Shown here: piece by piece, positions 39,859 through 48,087 of the stretch
How positions within the stretch are numbered: the first letter of the stretch is position 1
Layout of the letters: every line of letters starts with the position of its first letter
Source of the DNA: Chloracidobacterium sp.
GTDB lineage: Bacteria; Acidobacteriota; Blastocatellia; Pyrinomonadales; Pyrinomonadaceae
NCBI GenBank assembly: GCA_016712045.1
Contig: JADJRV010000018.1
Coordinates: 1-64,000 of the forward strand
Direction of reading: 5' to 3'
DNA length: 64,000 nucleotides
Position numbers and translations under genes: made by a program
The notes under the pieces: model-generated
What the model was told of the DNA's origin: nothing
What the model saw: the letters and a program-made list of their open reading frames with translations, nothing else
Database searches by the model: none

Positions 39859-40320
39859 GGGGGGGGGAGGGGGCGGGGCGGGGTGGCCGCGCCCCCCCCC
39901 TTGCTTTTGGGGGGGGGGGGCCGGGGGGGGGGGGGTTTCCCGGGCCCCCCCCCCGGGCGGCCGCCGGGGGGGGGGGGGGGGGGGGGGTTGGGGGGGGAGG
40001 CCCGGGGGGCCCGGGGGGGGGGGGGGGGGGTCCCCGATTCCCCCGGGGAAAAAAAAAATTGGGGGGGGGGGGGGGGGCGGGCGGGGGGGGGGGGGGCCCC
40101 CGGGGGGGGGGCGGCGGGGGGCGGGGGGGGGGCGGGGGGGGGGGGGGGGGGCGGGGCCGGCCCCCAGGGGGAACCCCCCCCCCCCCCCCCGCCCCCCGGG
40201 GGGGAAGGAAAATCGGGGGGGGGGGGGGGGGGGGGGCCCGGGGGGCGCCGGGCCGGGGGGGGGGGCAGAAAGAAAGGGGGGGGGGGGGGGGGGGGTCAAA
40301 TTAGTCGCACGTTATGGGGG
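39859..40320. other. G/C homopolymer tract, probable sequencing or assembly artefact
   Basis: About 460 bp consists almost only of long G runs (many over 10 nt) broken by C runs and a few scattered A/T. No coding text, promoter or hairpin of ordinary kind can be read in it. Open frames through it are poly-Gly/poly-Pro and not credible. The flanking genes are both complete. Real DNA of another sequence probably lies here. Confidence 0.8.
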
Positions 40321-40330
40321 GGGGGAGACA

Positions 40331-41350
40331 ATGCAGTCATTCGCACCCATTAAAGAAAAACTGTTCCCGGCAGCGGCGGCCAAGCAGATATTTGGTTTGA
40401 TCGGTGAAGAACTGTCGCTGGTCGAGGCCGAGTTTCAGGATCAGGCGAGTTCGAATATACAGGTAATCAATTATTTGGGGGATTACCTGCGGGCGTCGGG
40501 CGGTAAACGTGTGCGGCCGGCGTTGTTGATACTGGCAAATTACGCCGTCGGTGGTACAGGGAATGCGGACAATGTTATCCGGCTTGCGACGGTGATGGAG
40601 ATGCTGCATACGGCGACGCTGGTGCATGACGACATTATTGATAATGCGGACGTGCGGCGAAACCGGACGTCGATCAACGCACGTTTTGGCAATCATACGG
40701 CGGTGTTGATGGGCGATTGGCTGTATATGTCGGCGTTTCAAACGAGCCTCAAAGAGCGTTCGCTGGAGATCCTCGATATTTTGACGCGGCTGACGCGAAA
40801 GATGACCGAGGGCGAGCTGATCCAGATGACGCTCATCGGCAGTCTGAGCATTACTGAGAACGACTATTTTGACATCCTGCGGCGCAAGACGGCGTATCTA
40901 TTTTCGGCGTGTTGCGAGATCGGTGCGATACTTGGCGGAGCGACCCGTGAAGAACAGACGGCGCTAGCCAATTACGGTATGGAACTTGGCGTTGCGTTTC
41001 AGCTATCCGACGACATCCTCGACCTCACATCCGACGCTGAAAAGCTTGGTAAGGCAGCCGGAACCGATCTACTCGAGGGTAAACTGACGTTACCGCTTAT
41101 ATCGTTATTGCAAAAACATCCTGAGTTAAAGCCACGGCTCGAAAAGGTAATGCTCGACGGTGACTACGCCCACCTCACCCGCGAAGAGCTAAAAGAGCGG
41201 CTCGATACCAACGGCACGCTAAACGAGATCAAACTCGTTGCCGAAGGCTATGTTGACCGCGCAAGAAAAAGTCTTGATGTTTTGCGGGAATCAGAGTATC
41301 GTTCTTGTTTGGAGGATACTTTGGGCTTTGTAACCAAGAGAAACAACTGA
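40331..41350 (+). CDS. all-trans polyprenyl diphosphate synthase
   Basis: 339 aa. First Asp-rich motif LVHDDIIDNADVRRN and second FQLSDDILDLTSD, plus GGKRVRPALLIL and GDWLYMSAF. Long-chain prenyl diphosphate synthase (octaprenyl/heptaprenyl type) making the quinone side chain. Residues before the first DD motif, which set chain length, do not let me fix the product. The ATG has a GGGGGAG site, but this lies at the edge of the G-tract, so the true upstream sequence is uncertain. Confidence 0.9.
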   Translation: MQSFAPIKEKLFPAAAAKQIFGLIGEELSLVEAEFQDQASSNIQVINYLGDYLRASGGKRVRPALLILANYAVGGTGNADNVIRLATVMEMLHTATLVHDDIIDNADVRRNRTSINARFGNHTAVLMGDWLYMSAFQTSLKERSLEILDILTRLTRKMTEGELIQMTLIGSLSITENDYFDILRRKTAYLFSACCEIGAILGGATREEQTALANYGMELGVAFQLSDDILDLTSDAEKLGKAAGTDLLEGKLTLPLISLLQKHPELKPRLEKVMLDGDYAHLTREELKERLDTNGTLNEIKLVAEGYVDRARKSLDVLRESEYRSCLEDTLGFVTKRNN

Positions 41351-41415
41351 TCTCACCAACAGCGCTACATTATCGAACCAAAACATATCCTTCCCGTAAC
41401 GTATCTGTTAACAGT

Positions 41416-42052
41416 ATGGACGAAAATCTTATAGCAACACTTGAACAATTTTTGCAGCAGACGCGAAATGAGCAAAACCGCCTGATGGCGCGTCTTCGCG
41501 AAGCTGAAAATGAGGTCGATATGTTGCGCAACGAGATCGGTACCCTGGAAAATAGTGCTTCGCAGACCGAACAGATGATCGATGGATTGCTTGTAACGCG
41601 GCGTTCGGGTTCGCGTTCGCGCTCGATGAACATCGGCAAGTCAATAACTATTGAGGACGCCGAGGTTCCGGTTAGTACAAAACGCGAAAGAGCCGCCGCA
41701 TCTGTCCCATATCGCGAAACGATGCCGCGAACCTATCAGCGCGATAATCCGGTCTCATATATCGGAACAAATCGCGGTATTCCCGTCGATCTCGCATCAC
41801 GGAGCTGCGGTCAGTAACCGGTTCAACGACCGCACCATCACACAGGCTTGCACGCTCTTGTTGCGTGAAGCAGGCGGTCCGCTGCATGTAAATGATTTAT
41901 ACAATATGCTCATTTCCGGCGGGATGAAATTTAAGGGAAACAATCCGACGATCTCGATCGCCGTTTCGCTTAACCGTAATCGCCGATTTAAGAAGGTCGA
42001 TCCGGGAACGTTCGATCTCGTCATGCGCGAGGCGATACAGGCCGCTTCGTAG
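41416..42052 (+). CDS. coiled-coil protein with C-terminal HARE-HTH winged helix (frameshifted)
   Basis: ATG at 41416. The first 60 residues form a coiled coil (LIATLEQFLQQTRNEQNRLM, REAENEVDMLRNEIGTLEN), then an Arg/Ser-rich linker. The first frame ends at 41817, while the second (to 42052) holds a HARE-HTH domain: ITQACTLLLREAGGPLHVND, LYNMLISGGMKFKGNNPT, SIAVSLNRNRRFKKVDPGTF. A single indel near 41785-41800 joins them, giving about 211 aa. By family knowledge HARE-HTH domains recognise DNA or link to chromatin and restriction systems; here a DNA-binding regulator is inferred. A terminator follows. Confidence 0.7.
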
Positions 42053-42069
42053 AAAACATACAATTTTAG

Positions 42070-42105
42070 AAAGCCGGGTGCTGAGAGTAGCACCCGGCTT
42101 TTTGC
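42070..42105 (+). terminator. rho-independent terminator
   Basis: A 13-bp stem (42070-42082 with 42089-42101), loop GAGAGT, then T's. Confidence 0.92.
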
Positions 42106-42181
42106 TTGCTTTTTCGGGCAAATGCTAGTAAAAAGAGAGTTTAGATTCTATTCTGCGATCATATTTTGGAGACGGTAAATA

Positions 42182-44341
42182 ATGTCCTCTAACCCAACCC
42201 TATTCACTCGAGCGACGCCGGTCGTGGCCATCATATTTGCGGTTTTGCTTGTTATCTCGAACGTGCCCGCACAAAAGGTACGTCTCCGATCACAGATCAC
42301 GCCAAACTGCACGGCTGTTTCCGGCACTCCGACTTGGAAATTTGCCGATATTTTTGCTGATGGCAATATTGCCGTTCAGGGCAGCTACAATTGCCGCGGA
42401 GCTGCGATCTATGACATTTCTAATCCGGACGCTCCGACGCTTTCGACGTGGTACAACCCGATCCGTCCCGGAACTGCGAGCACTAATGAACAGTTCCTAG
42501 AAGCTATTGTCGTTGGCAATCGCGGCTATTTTGGCAGCGGCAACGGCGGCGGTGTTTATATTACCGACCTTTCAAATCCATCTAACCCGATCCTTTTGGG
42601 AAGGGTCAACTCGACGAGCGGTAGCGGGCACAATAGCATCCACGAGATGATGGTTTTTGATCAGGGTGGAGCGACCTATTTGCTCGAGAATTTTAATTCG
42701 ACCAGTACAAAGCCGCTCAAGATCATCAACATCACAAACCCGGCAGTTCCGGTTCTAAAGTGGGAATTTACACCGATCGACGTTACATGGGTTCACGCAT
42801 TTCACATTCGCGGAAACCGTATGTACACGTCAGGCTGGGGCGGTCGCATCGAGATCTATGATATTAGTAATCTTGCGACACAGGCACCCGTTTTGATCGG
42901 ATCGATCGTTGGAAACACCACCAATCACAGTACCTGGACTAGCGAGGACGGCAGATATCTCTATTCTTGCCGCGAAACGCTGGACGGTGATCTGCGTGTT
43001 TATGACGTACTAAATCCGGCGGCTCCGGTGCTTGTCAGAAGTATTAAAACGAGCGAACTCGGCCTCAACGCCGTGACGCCGCACAACCCTGTTGTTGTCG
43101 GCAACTATCTTTACATCGCATGGTACCAGGCGGGAATTCAGGTATTTGACCTAACAGACCCGACATTTCCAAAGAAAATAGCTCAGTATGATACTTTTTC
43201 ACCGACTTTTGCTCCGCCCGCGGTAGTGCCGGACACTACCAAAGGCATCAAAAAGACCCGAAACAGTGCACTTGCCGATAGCGAACCCTGGGATATTGTC
43301 TGCGGGGCAGAAAATCTGCAAAATGCGCTGCCGTCTAGCTATGACGGTAACTGGGCGGTATTTCCTTTGATCGGACAGGACAAGGTGCTCGCCGGTGATA
43401 TGACCAATGGCCTGCTCGTCCTCGATGCCACGGGCGTAGCGTCTATCCCAAAGAATGTCGTCTCTGATTTCGACGGTGACAAACGCACTGATTTCTCGGT
43501 ATTTCACCCTTCGAATGGCGGCTGGCAGATCGAGCGCAGTTCTGACGGATTGGCGGTACCGATTCGGTTGAGGGCGGCTCCCGCCGGTGATGTTATTGTT
43601 CCCGGCGATTATGACGGAGACGGCATTTCAGAGATCGGCACATACCGTCCGTCAACGTCTCAATGGACGGTGCGAAAAGTGCGTCCATTCGGCCCCGCGA
43701 GGAATCTTATCAACGGCATTTACGGCTCGCCCGGCGATATCCCGGTACCGGCGGATTATGATGCAGATGGGCGGACGGATGTAGCCCAATGGCGTCCATC
43801 AACCGGAACTTGGCAAATATGGCGTAGCACTCTCGGGACACGAACGGTGTTGTGGACCGAATTTCGTGGAACAGGCAGCACACTCACTCAGGTAAGTACC
43901 GACAAACCACTCATCGGTGACTACGACGGAGATGGCAAGATCGACCTTGGCGTTTGGAGGGCTTCGACCGGTACTTTTTATATTCAACAAAGTTCATCTT
44001 CGATCTTGCTGACGGTCGTGCTGGGGCAGAACGGTGACAAACCTGTTTCTGCAGACTTTGACGGCAATGGCATTAGTGACATGGCTGTGTATCGGCCGAC
44101 GAATGGTACTTGGTATTTCCGCGATCCTGTTACCGGAGTTTCGTCCAGTTTTGTCTGGGGCAATCCCGAAGATACTCCTATCCCTGCTGATTACGACGGC
44201 GACGGCAAGTCTGATTTTGCAGTATTTAGGCCGAGCACAAATCAGTGGTTGCGGATCAACAGCACGAACGGGAACACGATCGACCGGGTTTTCGGACAGG
44301 CGGGCGACCTGCCTTCGCCGGCGTCGATACAGCCTCAATAA
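42182..44341 (+). CDS. secreted LVIVD-repeat plus FG-GAP/VCBS-repeat protein
   Basis: 719 aa. Signal peptide (VVAIIFAVLLVISNVPAQ), then about 350 residues of LVIVD-type propeller repeats (AAIYDISNPDAPTL, VYITDLSNPSNPILLG, IEIYDISNLATQAPVL, LRVYDVLNPAAPVL, IQVFDLTDPTFPK). Six calcium-binding FG-GAP-like repeats follow (SDFDGDKRTDFSVF, GDYDGDGISEIGTY, ADYDADGRTDVAQW, GDYDGDGKIDLGVW, ADFDGNGISDMAVY, ADYDGDGKSDFAVF). These probably form two surface propellers. No enzymatic motif. Stands alone between two terminators. Confidence 0.85.
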   Translation: MSSNPTLFTRATPVVAIIFAVLLVISNVPAQKVRLRSQITPNCTAVSGTPTWKFADIFADGNIAVQGSYNCRGAAIYDISNPDAPTLSTWYNPIRPGTASTNEQFLEAIVVGNRGYFGSGNGGGVYITDLSNPSNPILLGRVNSTSGSGHNSIHEMMVFDQGGATYLLENFNSTSTKPLKIINITNPAVPVLKWEFTPIDVTWVHAFHIRGNRMYTSGWGGRIEIYDISNLATQAPVLIGSIVGNTTNHSTWTSEDGRYLYSCRETLDGDLRVYDVLNPAAPVLVRSIKTSELGLNAVTPHNPVVVGNYLYIAWYQAGIQVFDLTDPTFPKKIAQYDTFSPTFAPPAVVPDTTKGIKKTRNSALADSEPWDIVCGAENLQNALPSSYDGNWAVFPLIGQDKVLAGDMTNGLLVLDATGVASIPKNVVSDFDGDKRTDFSVFHPSNGGWQIERSSDGLAVPIRLRAAPAGDVIVPGDYDGDGISEIGTYRPSTSQWTVRKVRPFGPARNLINGIYGSPGDIPVPADYDADGRTDVAQWRPSTGTWQIWRSTLGTRTVLWTEFRGTGSTLTQVSTDKPLIGDYDGDGKIDLGVWRASTGTFYIQQSSSSILLTVVLGQNGDKPVSADFDGNGISDMAVYRPTNGTWYFRDPVTGVSSSFVWGNPEDTPIPADYDGDGKSDFAVFRPSTNQWLRINSTNGNTIDRVFGQAGDLPSPASIQPQ

Positions 44342-44362
44342 AATTTTGAATATTACTTTAAC

Positions 44363-44400
44363 GCCCGAAGTCAGTTGAGACACTTGACTTTGGGCTTTTT
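44363..44400 (+). terminator. rho-independent terminator
   Basis: GCCCGAAGTCA (44363-44373) pairs with TGACTTTGGGC (44385-44395) with one G-U, followed by TTTTT. Confidence 0.88.
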
Positions 44401-44417
44401 GTTTCTATGATTGCAGT

Positions 44418-45944
44418 ATGAAAATATTCGTAACCGTTAACGGCGGGTCGCTTGCGGGCCAAACCTACGAACTCGAAACCGGCTTTTTGACCGTCGGGCG
44501 CAGCGAAACGTGCAGCATCCGGTTTGACCCGATGTCTGAGCGTATTGCTTCGAAACAGCACGCGTTTATTGAGGCCAAGGCTGACGGATTTTACGTCCGT
44601 GACAATCAGAGCACTAACGGTACGCTTGTCAACGGCCAGCGGATCGAGTCGGTCAAGCTCAACTCCGGCGACCAGATCCAGTTTGGCACAAACGGCACGA
44701 CGGCGACCGTGCGGATCGATTCTCAGCAATCGCAGCAAAATTACCGTGAGCTTGAGATACAGCAATTTAACCAAACTGCGGCACAGGAACCGGCTAGTTT
44801 CCAGTCATCGATGGCAAACTTTGGCCTCAACAGCATGGCCGCCGTTAAGCCTGAGCCGAGCAAGACCGGGCAGTATATCGGTATTGCGATCACGATATTT
44901 GTCGTCATTTTTCTCTCGATCATCGTCGCGTTGCTGATGTTTGCAAGCGTTGGTATCGTCCCGGCGGTGATCGCTGCGGTTGTGGCTTTCGTCCCGGCGG
45001 CGATATATATTTTGCCGCTTATGTGGCTCGACAGATATGATCCTGAGCCGGCTTGGCTGTTGGCTGCTGCGTTCGCGTGGGGAGCTTTGGTTGCGGTGGT
45101 CGTGTCGTTTATTGTGAATACGATCATCGGCGTCGTGTTTGCGATCGGCGTTTCGCCAGAGGCGGGCGAATTTGTCGGAGCCGTTATATCAGCTCCTGTT
45201 TTCGAAGAGGGCTCAAAGGGCATCGGCCTCGTGATCTTGCTCATCGCCTTTCGCCGCTATTTTGACGATATCCTGGACGGAATCGTCTTTGCGGGCGTCA
45301 TCGCACTTGGTTTTGCGACCGTCGAGAATGTTCTCTATTACGGTCGTGGACTCGCAGGCGGTGGTTTTGAAGGGCTCGCATTGCTGTTTGTTTTACGCGG
45401 CATCATGTCGCCGTTTGCTCACGTTAGCTTTACCGCAATGACGGGTATTGGCTGTGGTATCGCCCGCGAATCTCACAATAAAGCCGTGCGTTTCCTGATG
45501 CCGATCGTCGGCTATTTCGGTGCGGTCGCTCTGCACGCGATTTGGAACGGCATGGCGGTCATTGGTGGGTTGCAAGGCTTTCTACTAGGCTATCTTGTGC
45601 TTGAGATACCGTTCTTTTTGATCTTTGTCGGATTTTCGCTCTACATCATGCGGCGGCAAAACAAGATCCTCAACGAAATGCTCGCCATCGACATCGCCCG
45701 CGGCCTCATACCGACGGAACACGCAAAAGTAGCAACATCGGCTTTCAAAAGCTCGGGTTGGGTTCTCGGCGGGCTGTTTAACGGTAAATTCAAAGCCCGC
45801 AGCCGCTACGTCCGTGCGATCGGCAAATTGGGCCTCAGCTACTGGCATATCCAACGAGCAACCGCCGCCCATGGGCAAACGGGCAGCTTTCAGCAAAATC
45901 CCATCTTGCGTGACGAAGTGTTGAAATGGCGGGACCAAGTCTAG
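44418..45944 (+). CDS. FHA domain fused to PrsW-family membrane protease
   Basis: 508 aa. Residues 1-95 are an FHA phosphothreonine-binding domain (FLTVGRSETCSIRFD, SKQHAFIEA, RDNQSTNGTLVNGQRI). After a Gln-rich linker come eight or so membrane helices with the PrsW motifs: WLDRYDPEPAW, the EExxK motif FEEGSKG, DGIVFAGVIALGFATVEN, FAHVSFTAMTGIG and ALHAIWN. PrsW relatives cleave anti-sigma factors inside the membrane. The FHA head suggests control by the Ser/Thr kinases encoded nearby, which is inference. Confidence 0.88.
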   Translation: MKIFVTVNGGSLAGQTYELETGFLTVGRSETCSIRFDPMSERIASKQHAFIEAKADGFYVRDNQSTNGTLVNGQRIESVKLNSGDQIQFGTNGTTATVRIDSQQSQQNYRELEIQQFNQTAAQEPASFQSSMANFGLNSMAAVKPEPSKTGQYIGIAITIFVVIFLSIIVALLMFASVGIVPAVIAAVVAFVPAAIYILPLMWLDRYDPEPAWLLAAAFAWGALVAVVVSFIVNTIIGVVFAIGVSPEAGEFVGAVISAPVFEEGSKGIGLVILLIAFRRYFDDILDGIVFAGVIALGFATVENVLYYGRGLAGGGFEGLALLFVLRGIMSPFAHVSFTAMTGIGCGIARESHNKAVRFLMPIVGYFGAVALHAIWNGMAVIGGLQGFLLGYLVLEIPFFLIFVGFSLYIMRRQNKILNEMLAIDIARGLIPTEHAKVATSAFKSSGWVLGGLFNGKFKARSRYVRAIGKLGLSYWHIQRATAAHGQTGSFQQNPILRDEVLKWRDQV

Positions 45945-45954
45945 TTCGGTGTAG

Positions 45955-46020
45955 AAATGCACAATGCACAATGCACAATTTCGGAATAATTTCCTTAATT
46001 ATGCATTGTGCATTCTTAAA
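45955..46020. repeat. TGCACAA heptamer repeat palindrome
   Basis: ATGCACAATGCACAATGCACAATT on one side and AATTATGCATTGTGCATT on the other form an imperfect palindrome built from a 7-bp unit. It sits between the FHA-PrsW gene and the tRNA. Confidence 0.7.
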
Positions 46021-46036
46021 CTGTGCACTTGTGTTT

Positions 46037-46112
46037 TGGTAGGCCGAGCAGGGATCGAACCTGCGACCCACGGATTAAGAGTCCGTTGCTCTACCGACTG
46101 AGCTATCGACCC
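46037..46112 (-). tRNA. tRNA-Lys (CUU)
   Basis: 76 nt including an encoded CCA. The acceptor stem 5' GGGTCGA pairs with TCGGCCT (two G-U pairs), discriminator A. The anticodon stem ACGGA/TCCGT encloses loop CTCTTAA, anticodon CTT. D-loop AGCTCAGTCGGTAGAGC and T-arm GGTTCGATCC are canonical. Confidence 0.97.
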
Positions 46113-46271
46113 AAAAACGAAACTGAATTATAACAAACCAATGTTTTGTGCCAACACGCAAGAAAATTACCATGGCAGAGACACAGACAGATAATAAGGC
46201 TGTTTCGTGTTCATCTGTGGACCTTCTGCCTTTGCTTCTTTGCGTCGTAGCGTTGAAAATATCTAACAGCG

Positions 46272-47901
46272 ATGAAAGAATGCCCCAAATGCGAGGTTTG
46301 TTACGAAGACGAAATATCGGTGTGTCCGGCGGACGAGACGCCGACGCGCCTTTCGTTGCCGGGTTCGCAGACGATCGCTGACCGTTATTTGCTTGAGAGC
46401 CGTCTTGGACGCGGGGCGATGGGGCAGGTTTATCTTGCTAAAGACAAAAAATTTGCCACCAAAAAGCTCGCGGTCAAGACCGTCCGCCAGGACATCCTCA
46501 ACAGCGACGACCTCCAAGAGGGCGAGGCCATCGCCCGATTCGAGCGCGAAGCTCAGGCCGCCGCGTCGATCCAGCATCCAAATACCGTCAGCGTAACGGA
46601 TTTTGGCGAGACGGTTGACGGCATTTTCTATCTCGTGATGGAGTACGTCGAGGGCGAGACTTTGCACAAACTGCTCCGCCGAGAGGGAACTCTACCCGTG
46701 CCAAGAGCCGTTAGATTACTTCGTCAAATAGCCGATGGCGTCGATGCGGCACACGACCTCAACATCCTCCACCGCGATCTCAAACCCGCAAACATCTTCA
46801 TCATGCAAAAGGGCAAGGGCGGCGACGGGTTCGTCAAGGTCGGCGATTTTGGCCTTGCAAAGATCGTCAACCAGACGATCACCGACACTTCGTCAAACGC
46901 CACGCCATCTTCGCGCGGCATCATCGGCACGCCGGAGTTTATGTCGCCCGAGCAGATGCAGCCCGAAATGGGCGTCGACAAACGTGCGGACCTCTACGCT
47001 CTCGGCACCATCGCGTATCTGATGCTCGGCGGCAAAACGCCGTTCACGGGCGACATGATGCAGCTCATTATGCAGAAAATCATGCATAAACCTGTGTCGC
47101 TCACGTCGATCAGGTCGGACGTGCCGGCGGATGTCGATCGCGTGATAATGCACGCGCTTGAGATCGATCCTAACGACCGGCCAAACTCTGTCGCCGAATG
47201 GATCGCCGAGCTCGAAGCCGCGTCCGAAGACATCGAGGACAAAAAACGTGCGGGTATCTCGCGGCTCGTCGTCCTCGCCCCACTCGGAGCCGAGGTCTAT
47301 GTCAACGACGAACGCAAGGGAAGTATCGGCAGCTCGGGCCGCGTCGTGCTGACCGACATCCCCGCCGGACGCCACATTTTGCGTGTGTCCAAAGCCGGCG
47401 AACGCGACGACGAACGCGTTATCGAGATCCGCGATGGAGCCAACGAACAGGTCATCCAGGCCCAGCTACGTCCGCCGCTCGGCACATCGAGCCAACCATC
47501 GTCTTCACAGGGCAGCTCAAGCGGAGCCCCGCAATCGAGCGTCATGCCCGGCGTCGTGGCTTGCACCAATTGCCAAACCCGCTTTGCCGAGGGCGTCAGA
47601 TTTTGCGGCCGCTGCGGCAGCGGCAGCTTCGCCGGAGTCATCGCCGCCGTCGGCACATACCCATGCCCCCGATGCGCAAACCCACTAGCCAACAACGCCC
47701 GCTTCTGCGGCCGCTGCGGTTTAAATATCACGTCCCCGCCCGCCAGTTCGCAAAGCTCGGGCTCGCCGTCTTTTTCTCCTGTCTCCGGTCTCCAGTCTCC
47801 CGTCTCTCCCGCCGCAGGCGGAAAGACTATGCCAACGCTGCGGCGGAGCCTACCCCGCCCACATAAAATTCTGCGGCCGCTGCGGATTGACGCTGCAATA
47901 G
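46272..47901 (+). CDS. Ser/Thr protein kinase with zinc ribbons and PEGA domain (3' frameshift)
   Basis: About 540 aa. N-terminal zinc ribbon CPKCEVCYEDEISVCPAD, kinase domain (GRGAMGQVY, VAVK-like LAVKTV, ILHRDLKPANIF, VGDFGLAK, GTPEFMSPEQ), then a PEGA domain (RLVVLAPLGAEVYVNDERKG) and two C-terminal zinc ribbons (CTNCQTRFAEGVRFCGRCG, CPRCANPLANNARFCGRCG). In the printed frame the end is garbled. One base shift near 47825 yields a third ribbon (CQRCGGAYPAHIKFCGRCG) ending at 47901. No membrane segment. Hanks-type signalling kinase with all catalytic residues. Confidence 0.88.
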
Positions 47902-47916
47902 CTAGTTAAGAGATTT

Positions 47917-48087
47917 GGAGGAACTAACGTAATGGAAAAGAAAGTACGAGATGCCCGATGATTACAAGTAGAATTTCGGGAATCTGACGGATTTATCAGG
48001 GCACCCGAAGATTGTCGCAGACCCGGACTGGAATCCCCATAGATGCCTCTAATATGCTAATGTGGAAGGCGTCGACTCCTAAACGGT
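47917..48087 (+). other. orphan ribosome site and 9-codon frame before the inserted gene
   Basis: GGAGG (47917-47921) stands before ATG at 47932, which opens only nine codons (MEKKVRDAR) before TGA. The rest up to 48087 shows no coding text. This could be the cut-off start of a cluster gene interrupted by the neighbouring large gene. Confidence 0.35.

Noticed and set aside
39837..40353. Long open frames of poly-Gly or poly-Pro on both strands
   Set aside because: They arise only from the G/C homopolymer tract; no start context, no protein-like composition.
45955..46020. Possible CRISPR-like array
   Set aside because: Units are 7 bp with no spacers; a simple heptamer repeat.
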